Positions 1 through 7,562 are shown, counted from the stretch's first letter. The stretch is 18,311 nt of DNA from CBDUXP01 sp965371225 [NCBI: uncultured bacterium] (GCA_965371225.1 CBDUXP010000074.1:1-18311), one strand, 5' to 3'. A program made the numbers and translations. The notes: a model not told the origin generated them from the letters alone.

Positions 1-2
1 CC

Positions 3-689
3 GCCGACTGGGACACCTGGTTCGCGACGTACGAACGGTTCATCCTCCACTCCGCTACCCTGGCGCAAGACCAGGGGATCGAGGGGCTGTGCATCGGCAC
101 GGAGTTGGTCACGGCCACGCGCGCGCGGCCGGTGGCGTGGCGCGGGCTTATCGCGAAGGTGCGCGCCGTCTACGACGGGGAACTGACCTACGCGGCGCAC
201 TATGACGGCGAGTTGGAACACATCGCGTTCTGGGACGCGCTGGATTACATCGGCATCAATGCGTACTTCCCGCTGGTGGACTCCCTGCACCCCACGCTCC
301 CGCAACTGGCAACCGCCTGGGCGCCGCTCGTGGCCCGGCTGCGCACGCTCGCCGAGCAGTGGCAGCGGCCGATTCGGTTCACGGAGATCGGCTACCGGTC
401 TTCCGCCGACGCCGCCCGCCGGCCGGGCCTGTGGGTCAGCGACGCGCCCCTGAGCGCCATGACGCAAGCGCGCGCCTACGAGGCCGTGTTCCGCGCCTTC
501 GGAAACGAGCCGTGGTTCCGGGGCGTGTACTGGTGGAAGTGGCAGAGCGACGACGATCGCTTCGGCGGCTTGAACGACAGCGACTTCACGCCGCAGCACA
601 AACCGGCCGAGTTCATTCTGCGCACGTACTACGGGCGGATCGCCGCCGGGACCGCGCCGCAAGCCCCCGCCGGTACGGCCGCCGACTGA
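3..689 (+). CDS. GH113-like glycoside hydrolase, C-terminal part (5' partial)
   Basis: The reading frame is open from the window edge, so the start is missing; 228 residues are visible. It looks like the C-terminal half of a TIM-barrel glycoside hydrolase of the GH113 (beta-mannanase) type. The segment IGTEL (Glu at visible residue 34) and the later TEIGYRS (Glu at about 128) fit the acid/base and nucleophile strands of clan GH-A barrels. DYIGINAYFPL and GVYWWKW are typical core-strand and aromatic subsite segments. Family GH113 enzymes hydrolyse beta-1,4-mannan or related glycans, but substrate cannot be read from this fragment. The last 20 or so residues are an Ala/Pro-rich tail. It stops with TGA 82 bases before the ACT-domain gene. 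The family assignment rests on recalled motifs and another GH-A family is possible. Confidence 0.72.
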   Translation, partial: ADWDTWFATYERFILHSATLAQDQGIEGLCIGTELVTATRARPVAWRGLIAKVRAVYDGELTYAAHYDGELEHIAFWDALDYIGINAYFPLVDSLHPTLPQLATAWAPLVARLRTLAEQWQRPIRFTEIGYRSSADAARRPGLWVSDAPLSAMTQARAYEAVFRAFGNEPWFRGVYWWKWQSDDDRFGGLNDSDFTPQHKPAEFILRTYYGRIAAGTAPQAPAGTAAD

Positions 690-690
690 C

Positions 691-707
691 CGCGCCGCAT
701 CGGCGCG
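691..707. terminator. GC-rich hairpin after the glycoside hydrolase
   Basis: A perfect inverted repeat CGCGCCG (691-697), loop CAT, CGGCGCG (701-707) begins one base after the TGA stop. There is no T-run after it, so it may be a transcript-end hairpin or only an mRNA 3' stabiliser. The remaining bases up to 754 show no other clear signal. Confidence 0.4.
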
Positions 708-771
708 CGCGAGTGGTACCATGAGGCTGGGGCGGCGGCACTCCGGGGGACCGCAAGGAGGTGCGTGACGC

Positions 772-1305
772 ATGGCAACGGCAGGCCGGGGAACGCAACG
801 CAAGCGCGGCAACACCGGAGGACGCAAACGGAAACAGAAGGACCAGGCGCTGAAGCGCCAACCGACCACGCGCCACCCCGCGCGCGCCGAGCGCCACGCC
901 GCGCATCCGCATCGCACGAAGACGGACAAACAGTTCACCGTCCATCTCCCGAACCAGCCCGGGGAACTCGCCACGTTGACTCGCGTCTTGCAGGAGGCCG
1001 GGGTCAATCTGCTCGCCATGTCCGTGAGCGAGCAGCAGGATGTGAGCGCGGTGCGGCTGATCGTCGACAACAAAGCCGGCATGCGCAAGGCGCTAAGCGA
1101 CGCCGGCTTCAAGTATTCCGACCGTGACGTGCTCCTCGTGCGGGCGGAGAATGCGCCGGGCGCGCTCGGGGGGATCGCGGACATGCTGGCGCACGAGAAG
1201 ATCAACGTGGAGTACGCCTACGCCAGCACGCACCCGGACAACATGCAGGCCATGCTCGTGGTCGCAGTCAACAACACGCGCAAGGCCGCGCGCGTCCTCG
1301 ACTAA
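772..1305 (+). CDS. Tandem ACT-domain protein with basic N-terminal tail
   Basis: A 177-residue protein with two consecutive ACT domains. ACT domains are small ligand-binding modules, often amino-acid sensors. The first, at about residues 54-113, has the typical LPNQPGELATLTRVLQEAGVN segment, split as strand, PGELA turn and helix. The second, at about 120-177, has AENAPGALGGIADMLAHEKI. Residues 1-52 are a disordered, very basic tail rich in Arg, Lys and His, which is unusual for stand-alone ACT proteins and might contact nucleic acid or another acidic partner (inference). There is no catalytic domain. The start is supported by AAGGAGGTG at 755-763, eight bases before the ATG. It converges on the CYTH gene. 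The ligand cannot be inferred. Confidence 0.82.
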   Translation: MATAGRGTQRKRGNTGGRKRKQKDQALKRQPTTRHPARAERHAAHPHRTKTDKQFTVHLPNQPGELATLTRVLQEAGVNLLAMSVSEQQDVSAVRLIVDNKAGMRKALSDAGFKYSDRDVLLVRAENAPGALGGIADMLAHEKINVEYAYASTHPDNMQAMLVVAVNNTRKAARVLD

Positions 1306-1310
1306 CCGCC

Positions 1311-1348
1311 GCCGCTGCGGGGCCCCGCGCGGGTGTCCCCGCGGTGGC
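1311..1348. terminator. Bidirectional hairpin between convergent genes
   Basis: GCCGCTGCGGGG (1311-1322) pairs over all 12 positions with CCCCGCGGTGGC (1337-1348), including two G-T wobbles, around a 14-base loop. It lies six bases after the ACT gene stop and 57 bases from the end of the converging CYTH gene. No T-run follows on either strand, so intrinsic termination is uncertain. Confidence 0.5.
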
Positions 1349-1404
1349 GCGCCTGTACGCGCAACGTCCGGCCACCGTCCGGGATGGGGGTGCGGGACCG
1401 GGGT

Positions 1405-1977
1405 TCAGACATCGGCCAACGGCTGTTCGTGCAACCTCGCCGGATCCGTCCCCGCGTGCGCGCATTGCGCGGCGAGCATGGACGGATAGGATTCGGTCAC
1501 GTGGTTGGCGGGGTCCAAGCCGAGCCGCCGAATGACGCCGGCGATGGTGGCCGCCTCGGGCCCTTCCACTTCCACGAACGTGCCGAGCCCGGGCACCGCG
1601 TCGAGGCAGACGGCGCACCCGTCCAGCTCCCACGTGTCGCGCCGCTTGCGATACGACAACGTGACCTCCATGCCCAGCGCGTCCAGCGCGGCGGCCACAG
1701 CGTCCGCATCGTCCACGCCGCTCTCGTGTTCGACGCGGAGCTTGAAGGTTGCGGCCTCAGCCGGCCCCTTGTAGGTGAGCGTCGCGCCCCGGTCCGACCG
1801 CCGCAGCCGGAGGGCGGTGTCCCGCGCCGTCAGCCTGCGGTCGGGAAAGTCATAGAGCACATCGTGCTGCACGGTCCGGTGGCGCAAGGTGGCCCCGGCG
1901 GCGGCCAGGGCGTCCCGCACTGGTGCCAAATGAGGCACGGGCAGCTTCGCCTCGTGCTCCGTGGGCGATGTTGTCAA
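1405..1977 (-). CDS. CYTH-domain protein (class IV adenylate cyclase CyaB / ThTPase-like)
   Basis: A 190-residue protein of the CYTH superfamily, whose members act on triphosphate substrates (adenylate cyclase IV, thiamine triphosphatase, tripolyphosphatase) in an eight-stranded tunnel with divalent metal. The diagnostic ExExK motif is present as EHEAK at residues 7-11. Further tunnel-type charged segments follow: ALRLRR, LTYKGP, FKLRVEHE, YRKRRDTW and FVEVEGPE. Length matches bacterial CyaB-like proteins. The only start in this frame that keeps ExExK is TTG at 1977; upstream the frame hits TAA at about 2008-2010 with no ATG or GTG between. The actual substrate is not predictable from the motifs alone. 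The gene ends with TGA, convergent with the ACT gene, and its 5' end abuts the DnaA-box pair. Confidence 0.82.
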   Translation of the reverse strand: MTTSPTEHEAKLPVPHLAPVRDALAAAGATLRHRTVQHDVLYDFPDRRLTARDTALRLRRSDRGATLTYKGPAEAATFKLRVEHESGVDDADAVAAALDALGMEVTLSYRKRRDTWELDGCAVCLDAVPGLGTFVEVEGPEAATIAGVIRRLGLDPANHVTESYPSMLAAQCAHAGTDPARLHEQPLADV

Positions 1978-1981
1978 CTGC

Positions 1982-2006
1982 TTATCCCCAAGGGAGTTGT
2001 GGATAA
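1982..2006. promoter_or_regulatory. Inverted pair of DnaA-box-like sites
   Basis: TTATCCCCAA (1982-1991) and TTGTGGATAA (1997-2006) form an inverted repeat with one mismatch across a five-base spacer. Read on the minus strand, 2006-1998 is TTATCCACA, the perfect high-affinity E. coli-type DnaA box; the other arm differs at one position. The pair sits between the CYTH start and the promoter at 2029-2057, so a bound protein could affect both divergent genes. DnaA binding is inferred from consensus only. Confidence 0.5.
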
Positions 2007-2028
2007 CTTACCGGGGCGAAAATTGCCC

Positions 2029-2057
2029 TTGACAGGAGAATTAGCGATTCCTATTAT
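2029..2057 (+). promoter_or_regulatory. Strong sigma-70-type promoter
   Basis: TTGACA at 2029-2034 is a perfect -35 and TATTAT at 2052-2057 is a five-of-six -10, with an optimal 17-base spacer. This is the best housekeeping promoter I see in the window. It faces the 146-residue gene at 2099, giving a leader of about 35 bases that contains the GAGGGGG ribosome site at 2082-2088. Confidence 0.8.
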
Positions 2058-2098
2058 GCGTCGGTTCGTTCGCACGGACCAGAGGGGGAACCGCCCGC

Positions 2099-2539
2099 AT
2101 GAGTCCCACTGACGTCGCCGCTTTCGCCCGCCGCTACCGGAGCCGCCACACCGCCCCGCCAGCCGTGTCACCCATCAGTATCGACAACCTGCTGTGGCGG
2201 TCGCCGAAAGTGCCCCTGCGCCGTGAAGACGCCACCGAACAGTTGGAACTGCTGGGTCCGGAACATTTTTTCGCGGACCTGCCGGACTTGCTGCCCGACC
2301 CCGCCCGGCTGCGGCTGGAGCGCATCGAGCGCACTATTAATGACACGCTCGCGGGTCTGCGCCCGCAATTGACCCGGGCCGTGCGCGAGATCACCATGCA
2401 CCTGGACTCCCCCCAGCGGTCCCAGGCGGATCAGCAGGCGGTGGACGCTACGTTGGAAGCGGTGCAACGGCAACTGCGCCAGTTCGCCGGGGACGCGCTC
2501 GCACTAAAGCGGTGGGCCGGGCCGAACGGCCGCATCTAG
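2099..2539 (+). CDS. Hypothetical protein, helical, 146 aa
   Basis: I do not recognise this family. The 146-residue product has no signal peptide or membrane segment. Residues 1-45 are polar and probably irregular. From about 46 on it is predicted by eye to be mostly helical, with Leu, Arg and Gln-rich stretches such as LRLERIERTINDTLAGL and ATLEAVQRQLRQF that could form a helical bundle or coiled coil. The ATG at 2099 has GAGGGGG at 2082-2088 and a strong promoter further upstream, so it is very probably a real, well-expressed gene. It is convergent with hflC. The adjacent DnaA-type box pair might link it to the cell cycle, which is inference only. Confidence 0.75.
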   Translation: MSPTDVAAFARRYRSRHTAPPAVSPISIDNLLWRSPKVPLRREDATEQLELLGPEHFFADLPDLLPDPARLRLERIERTINDTLAGLRPQLTRAVREITMHLDSPQRSQADQQAVDATLEAVQRQLRQFAGDALALKRWAGPNGRI

Positions 2540-2543
2540 GCTC

Positions 2544-2559
2544 CGGCGGCACCCCGCCG
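2544..2559. terminator. Short hairpin between convergent genes
   Basis: CGGCGG (2544-2549), loop CACC, CCGCCG (2554-2559) lies between the stop of the 146-residue gene and the stop of hflC. There is no T-run, so it is only a possible shared transcript end. Confidence 0.3.
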
Positions 2560-2575
2560 CGCGGGCCGGGCGGGC

Positions 2576-3523
2576 CTACTTCAAGTACTGGTACACGCCC
2601 GTTTCCATGCCGATGATGAGTTGGTCCTGCCCGCCGGTGGCGGCGCCGATCACCTCGAGGGATTTCGTGAACGTGTAGAAGTCCGCGTACTGCGAATAGG
2701 ACTCGGCGTAAATGGCGGCCGCCTGCCCGTCCCCCTCGCCCTTGATCCGTTCGGCGTCGCGATACGCCTCGGCCTTCAAGATGCGCACGTCGCGATCCGT
2801 CTCGGCGCGGATCTTCAGCGCCTCCTCCTCACCCTCGGACCGATACCCCTTCGCGACGCGTTCCCGCTCGGCCCGCATGCGGCCGTAGACGGCGTTGCGA
2901 TTCTCCGGTGGCAGGTCGGCCTGCTTGATGCGCACGTCGACGATTTGAATGCCCAGCTTGCGCGCCTGCGAGTCGCAGCCGACCAGGATCTTGTGCAGTA
3001 ATTGCTCGCGGCCGATTTCCAACTCTTCGGGCAGCCCTGGGCGATTGGTCGTCCGCACGATTTCCACCAGATTGCTCTGCGCCAGTTCCTCCCGGACCAC
3101 CGAGTAGACGATATCGTCCAGCCGGGGCGTTGCGACCGCCTCGGACTGCACGCGCAGCAGGAACTTCAGGGGATCGACGATGCGCCAGCGCGCGAAGTTG
3201 TCCACCACCAGGTGCTTTTTGTCCTTGGTCACCACGTCTTCCGGCTCGGAGTCGTATTCCAGCAGCCGATCCTCGAGGATGATGACCCGCTGGATGAAGG
3301 GCAGTTTCCAGTACAGCCCGGCGCCGTGCGAGATGCGGATGTCTGGTGCCCCCTCGGGCGCGTAATCGGCGGGCACCGAACTGCCCGCAATGATGCGCAC
3401 CGGACGGCCGAACTGGGTCACGATCGCCTGTTTCGTTTCGGGGAGCATGAAGAACACGCCTCCCAGCAGCAGGAACGCGCCGAAGATCAGAATCACAAAG
3501 GCGAGGATGTTGAACGGGCGCAT
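2576..3523 (-). CDS. hflC: HflC, FtsH protease modulator
   Basis: A 315-residue SPFH/band-7 protein. HflC pairs with HflK in a large membrane assembly that surrounds and modulates the AAA protease FtsH; the bulk of the assembly is outside the cytoplasmic membrane. A single N-terminal membrane anchor spans about residues 6-28 (hydrophobic run after MRPFN). It is followed by ETKQAIVTQFGRPVR, the start of the SPFH domain. The long charged segment from about 215 to 275 (MRAERERVAKGYRSEGEEEA and on) is the coiled-coil part typical of HflC. Length is normal. The start lies two bases after the hflK stop, so the pair must be cotranscribed. No hflX or hfq is next to it in this window. Confidence 0.95.
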   Translation of the reverse strand: MRPFNILAFVILIFGAFLLLGGVFFMLPETKQAIVTQFGRPVRIIAGSSVPADYAPEGAPDIRISHGAGLYWKLPFIQRVIILEDRLLEYDSEPEDVVTKDKKHLVVDNFARWRIVDPLKFLLRVQSEAVATPRLDDIVYSVVREELAQSNLVEIVRTTNRPGLPEELEIGREQLLHKILVGCDSQARKLGIQIVDVRIKQADLPPENRNAVYGRMRAERERVAKGYRSEGEEEALKIRAETDRDVRILKAEAYRDAERIKGEGDGQAAAIYAESYSQYADFYTFTKSLEVIGAATGGQDQLIIGMETGVYQYLK

Positions 3524-3525
3524 GG

Positions 3526-4512
3526 TTATTTGCCCCCCGCAGTCGCCTGCAGATTGTTGAGGTTGATCACGCCGGAGTTTTCGTCGAGGATGGTCTTGCG
3601 CACGCGCGGCAGCACCCGTTGCATGGTCTCCAGATACAGGCGCTGCTGCGTCACCTCGGGCGCCTTCTTGTACTCGGCCGCCAGCGCCATGAACCGGGCC
3701 ACGTCCCCCTCGGCTTGCGCGATGCGGGTCTGCCGGTACGCTTCCGCCTCGCGCATCAGCCGGGCCGCCTCCCCGCGCGCTTGGGGAATCTTCTCGTTCG
3801 CGTACCCCCGCGCCTGATTGATGATGCGGGACCGGTCCTCCTTCGCCGTGGCCACGTCCTTGAACGCCGCGGACACCTCCTGGGGCGGCTGCACGCTCTG
3901 CAACTTCACGGTATCGATGTGCAGGCCCAGGCCGTACAGGTCGGTCAACTCCTGCAGCCGGGTCTGGATCTGCAGTTGGATTTCCGTTTTGCCCGTCGTC
4001 AAGACGTGGTCGATCGGCCGGTCCCCGACGGCCTGGCGCTGCACGGACTGGGCGAGGTCGTGGAGCGCCGCTTCGGGATACGGCACGTTGAAAAGATAGG
4101 CGGGCGCGTCCTTGATGCGGAACTGGACGATGAGACTGCTGCTGACGATGTTCTCGTCGCCGGTCAGCATCTCCGCCTCGGCGCGCATGCGGGGATCGTT
4201 TATGGGGTCGCGGTACCGCGCCGGCGGCCCCGATTCGATCGTGCGGAAGCCCACCTCGATGCGCTTGGTCTCCTGCACCTTCGGCCGGTAGACGATCTGA
4301 ATGGGCGCCGGCAGCTTCATGTGCAGGCCCGGGGGCACGTCACTGGTGAACTTTCCGAAGGTGGTGATGATGCCGCGCTCGTCCGGCTCCACCTTATAGA
4401 TGGGCTGCCCGAGCACCCCCCACAGGAGCAGCAGCCCCACCAGCAGGGGGAGCCCCATCTCCGAAGCCTTGAACGGAAGCCGGATATCCCGCAGTTCGTC
4501 ACGAAGCCCCAT
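3526..4512 (-). CDS. hflK: HflK, FtsH protease modulator
   Basis: A 328-residue SPFH/band-7 protein, partner of HflC. A short cytoplasmic N-terminus of about 20 residues is followed by one membrane segment (about 21-37) and KVEPDERGIITTFGKF, the typical HflK SPFH entry; PPGLHMKLPAPI follows as in the family. The Pro/Gly-rich cytoplasmic tail of the E. coli protein is absent, so this is a short-tail form. The later YANEKIPQARGEAARLMREA region is the coiled-coil stalk. The ATG at 4512 has AAGGAGG (plus-strand 4518-4524) at good distance. It is followed by hflC after two bases and preceded by rlmI at 71 bases on the same strand. Confidence 0.95.
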   Translation of the reverse strand: MGLRDELRDIRLPFKASEMGLPLLVGLLLLWGVLGQPIYKVEPDERGIITTFGKFTSDVPPGLHMKLPAPIQIVYRPKVQETKRIEVGFRTIESGPPARYRDPINDPRMRAEAEMLTGDENIVSSSLIVQFRIKDAPAYLFNVPYPEAALHDLAQSVQRQAVGDRPIDHVLTTGKTEIQLQIQTRLQELTDLYGLGLHIDTVKLQSVQPPQEVSAAFKDVATAKEDRSRIINQARGYANEKIPQARGEAARLMREAEAYRQTRIAQAEGDVARFMALAAEYKKAPEVTQQRLYLETMQRVLPRVRKTILDENSGVINLNNLQATAGGK

Positions 4513-4525
4513 GAGCGCCTCCTTC

Positions 4526-4541
4526 GCGGGTCAGGACCCGC
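4526..4541 (-). promoter_or_regulatory. Hairpin directly upstream of the hflK ribosome site
   Basis: GCGGGTC and GACCCGC form a palindrome with a two-base centre at 4526-4541, ending one base from the AAGGAGG of hflK. In the mRNA it would stack next to the ribosome site and could influence hflK translation or end rlmI read-through. No T-run follows. Function is inferred. Confidence 0.35.
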
Positions 4542-4583
4542 AGGCGCCCACATGCTAGCAGAACGGCGCGGCCCCGTCCGGAA

Positions 4584-5750
4584 TTATTGCACGCGCAGGA
4601 TGGCGCACTTGAGGTAGGCGGTTTCGCGCATGGGGAGCAGGACGGGATGGTCGCGGGCCTGGCCGCGGAACTCGAGCAGTTGGATGTGCCGCCCGGTCCG
4701 GTCGGCGGCCTGCGCCAGGCGGTGCTGGAAATCCTGCCGCGTCACGTGCGAGCTGCACGAACACGTGACGAGCACGCCCCCGTCGCGCAACAGTTTCATC
4801 GCGAGCGCGTTCAGGCGTTGGTACTTCTCCAGCGCCGCGCGCAAGTGGCTCTTCTGCCGCGCGTACGGCGGCGGATCGAGCACGATGAGGTCGAACTGTC
4901 GCCCTTCCGCCGCGAACGCGTGCAACGCCTCGTCCACGTCCCGTTCCTCGAACGTACAGCGGTCCGCGCACTCGTTCACTTCGGCGTGGTGCTGGGCGAG
5001 CGCGATTGCCGCGGCGGACGAGTCGATGCCCACGACGCTGCGCGCGCCCGCGTGCGCCGCCGTCAGGCCCCACGCGCCGGTGTAGCAGAACGCGTCCAGC
5101 ACGTCCGCGTCCTGCACGTACGGTCGCACCGCCAGCCGATTCTCCCGCTGGTCCAGGTAGAAGCCCGTCTTCTGCCCGCCCCAGAGATCGGCGCGAAATG
5201 CGATGCCGTCCTGCACGAAGTCCACCGGCTCCGGTTGCGCGCCGAAGAGCATGCGCCGTTCTTGCGTGAGGCCTTCCAACTCGACGACGGGGGCGTCGTT
5301 GCGCAGCACAATGCCGGCGGGCGCGAACTGTTCCCGCAACACCTGCACGAGCAGGCCGAGCTGTTCGTAGGCGCCGCGGGTTTGCGCCTGCACCACGTAG
5401 TGCGCGCCGTAGCGGTCGATGGTAAGGCCGGGGAACCCGTCCGCCTCGCTTGAGAACAGCCGGTAGACGTCCCCGCCCAGGTAGCGGTCGCGCCAGTGGG
5501 CCGCCGTCTGCACCCGGTCGGCGAGGAACGCGCGGTCGATGGGCTGCGCCGTGCGGGTCAGGAGGCGGGCGCAGATCAGCGAGTGGGGGTTCACGTAGGC
5601 GATGCCGAGGAAGCGTCCGTTCCGGCTGTGGACCTCGGCCATTTCGCCGGGGGAGAAGTCGTCCAGGCTCTCCACCTCATTACTAAATACCCAAAGGTGG
5701 CCCCGGCGAATTCGCCGATCTTCGTTCTTTTTGAGCAGTAATTGCTTCAT
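4584..5750 (-). CDS. rlmI: Class I SAM-dependent rRNA methyltransferase, RlmI-type
   Basis: A 388-residue protein of the RlmI/RlmO-like family, which methylates a cytosine C5 in 23S rRNA using S-adenosylmethionine. An N-terminal PUA domain covers about residues 1-75 (IRRGHLWVFSNEV). The linker/EEHEE region leads to the signature GGQKTGFYLDQREN at 191-204. The SAM site follows in VLDAFCYTGAWGL (217-229). DPPPYARQK at 292-300 is motif IV, and TCSCSS at 329-334 holds the candidate catalytic cysteines C330 and C332. Length matches E. coli RlmI (about 396). The ATG at 5750 has only a weak ribosome site. hflK lies 71 bases downstream on the same strand, suggesting an operon. Related subfamilies modify other cytosines, so the exact target is less certain than the enzyme class. 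Confidence 0.9.
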   Translation of the reverse strand: MKQLLLKKNEDRRIRRGHLWVFSNEVESLDDFSPGEMAEVHSRNGRFLGIAYVNPHSLICARLLTRTAQPIDRAFLADRVQTAAHWRDRYLGGDVYRLFSSEADGFPGLTIDRYGAHYVVQAQTRGAYEQLGLLVQVLREQFAPAGIVLRNDAPVVELEGLTQERRMLFGAQPEPVDFVQDGIAFRADLWGGQKTGFYLDQRENRLAVRPYVQDADVLDAFCYTGAWGLTAAHAGARSVVGIDSSAAAIALAQHHAEVNECADRCTFEERDVDEALHAFAAEGRQFDLIVLDPPPYARQKSHLRAALEKYQRLNALAMKLLRDGGVLVTCSCSSHVTRQDFQHRLAQAADRTGRHIQLLEFRGQARDHPVLLPMRETAYLKCAILRVQ

Positions 5751-5845
5751 AACTCGTTGATGTTAGGCATGTTACGTATAGAGTTGCCCCTGCGCTGGGG
5801 TCAGTGTACCATTGTCCCGATTTCGGCTCAGGCCGGAATTAGCAT

Positions 5846-5873
5846 TTGCAAATCGGGAATTCTGTAGTAGAAT
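5846..5873 (+). promoter_or_regulatory. Plus-strand sigma-70-like promoter in gene-free region
   Basis: TTGCAA (5846-5851, four of six to the -35 consensus), 16 bases, then TAGAAT (5868-5873, five of six to the -10). It lies in a locally AT-richer stretch within the 327-base gap 5751-6077. No plus-strand gene follows; the next plus-strand genes are over 2 kb away. It could serve the candidate small RNA ending at the hairpin at 5972-6004, or be a chance match. Confidence 0.4.
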
Positions 5874-5880
5874 AGCGTTT

Positions 5881-6014
5881 CTGAACCGGGACTTGCCTCT
5901 CAAACGGGGCGAAACGATTTCTTCGGCGCGTGGTCCTTCCCCCCCTCCCGACCGCGCGTACGACACCCCTCGCCCGGCCTGCTCCCCCCCCTTGCAGGCC
6001 GGGCGAACTCTTTT
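5881..6014 (+). ncRNA. Candidate small RNA with C-rich loop
   Basis: This is a hypothesis, not a recognised RNA family. A promoter-like sequence at 5846-5873 would start a transcript near 5881. About 90 bases on is a perfect 11-bp hairpin (5972-5982 with 5994-6004) followed by GAACTCTTTT. The single-stranded parts include two C-runs: CTTCCCCCCCTCCC around 5936-5949 and the hairpin loop TCCCCCCCCTT. C-rich unpaired segments are how several bacterial small RNAs reach Shine-Dalgarno sequences. No open frame with a ribosome site fits here. Confidence 0.25.
5972..6004. terminator. Perfect 11-bp hairpin with C8 loop
   Basis: GCCCGGCCTGC (5972-5982) pairs perfectly with GCAGGCCGGGC (5994-6004) around TCCCCCCCCTT. 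On the plus strand TTTT follows at 6011-6014. On the minus strand, where it lies about 75 bases after the D-aminoacylase gene, no T-run follows. It may end that transcript, or a plus-strand small RNA. The rest of the 5751-6077 gap holds nothing else I can name. Confidence 0.5.
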
Positions 6015-6077
6015 CGGGAGCGCCCGGGCGCGCAGGGGGCCGGACTGAGCCGGCACTCACCTGGGGGGCCGGGAGGC

Positions 6078-7562
6078 CTACTGGCCCACATTGTGGCGGA
6101 GCACCCGGCCGGGGCGCACGTCTTGCGCCTCCCCGCCGGCCACCGCGACCCGGCCGTTGATCAGCACGCAATCGATGCCCCGCGGATGCTGGCGGGGCGC
6201 TTCATACGTGGCGGTGTCGATGATCGCCTCGGGATCGAAGACGACTAGGTCTGCGAAGGCGCCGGGGGTGACGGTGCCGCGATCCGTGAGCCGGAACTGC
6301 GCGGCAGACTGGGCGGTCATTTTGTGCACCGCCGCTTCGAGGCTCAGGACCCCACGCTCGCGCGCGTAGCGGCCCAGCACGCGCGGGAAGGTGCCGTACG
6401 CGCGCGGGTGCGGCGTGCCCACGTCCGTCTCCATGCCGTCGGACCCGATCATCGTCTGCGGATGCCGCATCACGGTTTCGATATCGTCCTCCGACATGGC
6501 GAAGCCGACGATGGTGACCGCGCCCTCCTCCGTGTTGTTGATGTCCCGCGCGCACTCCAGTGACGATTGCCCCCGCTCTTGCGCGATGTCCTGAATGTAT
6601 CGCCCCTCCAGGGATTTATCGAATCGCGTGCCCACGATCAGGATTTTCGTTTCCGCGTTCGCCTCTATGGACTGCTCGAAGCGGTCAATAAAAGGGCCGA
6701 GGATCGTGCTGAACGCGGTGTACGGATACACGTCGGAGCTGGCGTCCACGCCGCGCGCGCGGGCCGCGTCCAATCGCGCCAGCGACTCGTGCACCAGCCC
6801 CCAGTTCTGTTCGCCCGATGCCTTGTGGTGCGAAATCTGCACGGGCAGGTCCGCCTCTTCGCCGATGCGCAGCGCCTCATCCACCGCCTCCAGAAGGCCC
6901 GCCTCCTCGTTGCGCATGTGCGTCGCGTACAGGCCGCCGTACTCCGCCGCCACCTTGGCGAGGTGGATGATCTCCTCCGTCTGCGCAAAACTCCCCGGCG
7001 GGTAGACGAGCCCGGTGGAAACGCCCACGGCCCCCGCCTCCATGGCGTCCGCTACGTGCCGCCGCATCTGCCCCAGTTCGCGGTCCGTGGGCGGCCGGTT
7101 CTCCATGCCCATGGCGTGCATCCGCACCGTGCCGAGCCCCGCTAGGCTCTTCACGTTCGGCCCGATGCCCTGATCTTCGTAGACGCGCAGAAAGCTGTCG
7201 AAACTGTCCCACGTGACCTTGATCGTGCCGAACACATGCTGCAGCAAATGCTCGAAGAACATGCGTACCGTGTCGTTCACCGGGGCGGGGGAGAGCGCGC
7301 AGTTGCCGATGATGTTCGTGGTCACGCCCTGCATGACCTTCTCGGGGTTGAACGGCTCGCGCAGCAGCACGAAGTCGCTGTGCGCGTGTACGTCGATGAA
7401 CCCCGGCGCGACGATCCTGCCCGTCGCATCGATGGTGCGGCCGGCGGTCCCGTCGAGCGTCCCCACCGTCGCAATCCGGTCGTCCGTGATGCCCACGTCG
7501 GCACGCACGCGCGGCGCGCCCGTGCCGTCGATGACGGTCCCGTTGACGATGGCGATGTCCAC
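6078..7562 (-). CDS. N-acyl-D-amino-acid deacylase (D-aminoacylase)-like amidohydrolase
   Basis: A 494-residue amidohydrolase-superfamily enzyme. D-aminoacylases hydrolyse N-acyl-D-amino acids to the free D-amino acid and a carboxylate, using Zn in a TIM barrel flanked by a small beta domain. The N-terminal beta domain gives VNGTVIDGTG. APGFIDVHAHSD carries the HxH metal ligands H59 and H61, and IIGNCALSPAP holds the cysteine (C88) typical of the D-aminoacylase subgroup. YATHMRNE and QISHHKASG supply later metal histidines, and GSDGMETDVGTPHPRAYG is the conserved catalytic Asp region. The frame is open to 7931, but family length and the preceding GGGAGGG support GTG at 7562. It lies 32 bases after the exported protein gene. 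Substrate could also be a dihydropyrimidine-like or other N-acyl compound. Confidence 0.88.
   Translation of the reverse strand: MDIAIVNGTVIDGTGAPRVRADVGITDDRIATVGTLDGTAGRTIDATGRIVAPGFIDVHAHSDFVLLREPFNPEKVMQGVTTNIIGNCALSPAPVNDTVRMFFEHLLQHVFGTIKVTWDSFDSFLRVYEDQGIGPNVKSLAGLGTVRMHAMGMENRPPTDRELGQMRRHVADAMEAGAVGVSTGLVYPPGSFAQTEEIIHLAKVAAEYGGLYATHMRNEEAGLLEAVDEALRIGEEADLPVQISHHKASGEQNWGLVHESLARLDAARARGVDASSDVYPYTAFSTILGPFIDRFEQSIEANAETKILIVGTRFDKSLEGRYIQDIAQERGQSSLECARDINNTEEGAVTIVGFAMSEDDIETVMRHPQTMIGSDGMETDVGTPHPRAYGTFPRVLGRYARERGVLSLEAAVHKMTAQSAAQFRLTDRGTVTPGAFADLVVFDPEAIIDTATYEAPRQHPRGIDCVLINGRVAVAGGEAQDVRPGRVLRHNVGQ

Noticed and set aside
1982-2006. Chromosome replication origin
   Set aside because: Only two DnaA-like boxes are present, with no dnaA, dnaN, gidA or parAB neighbours and no AT-rich unwinding element.
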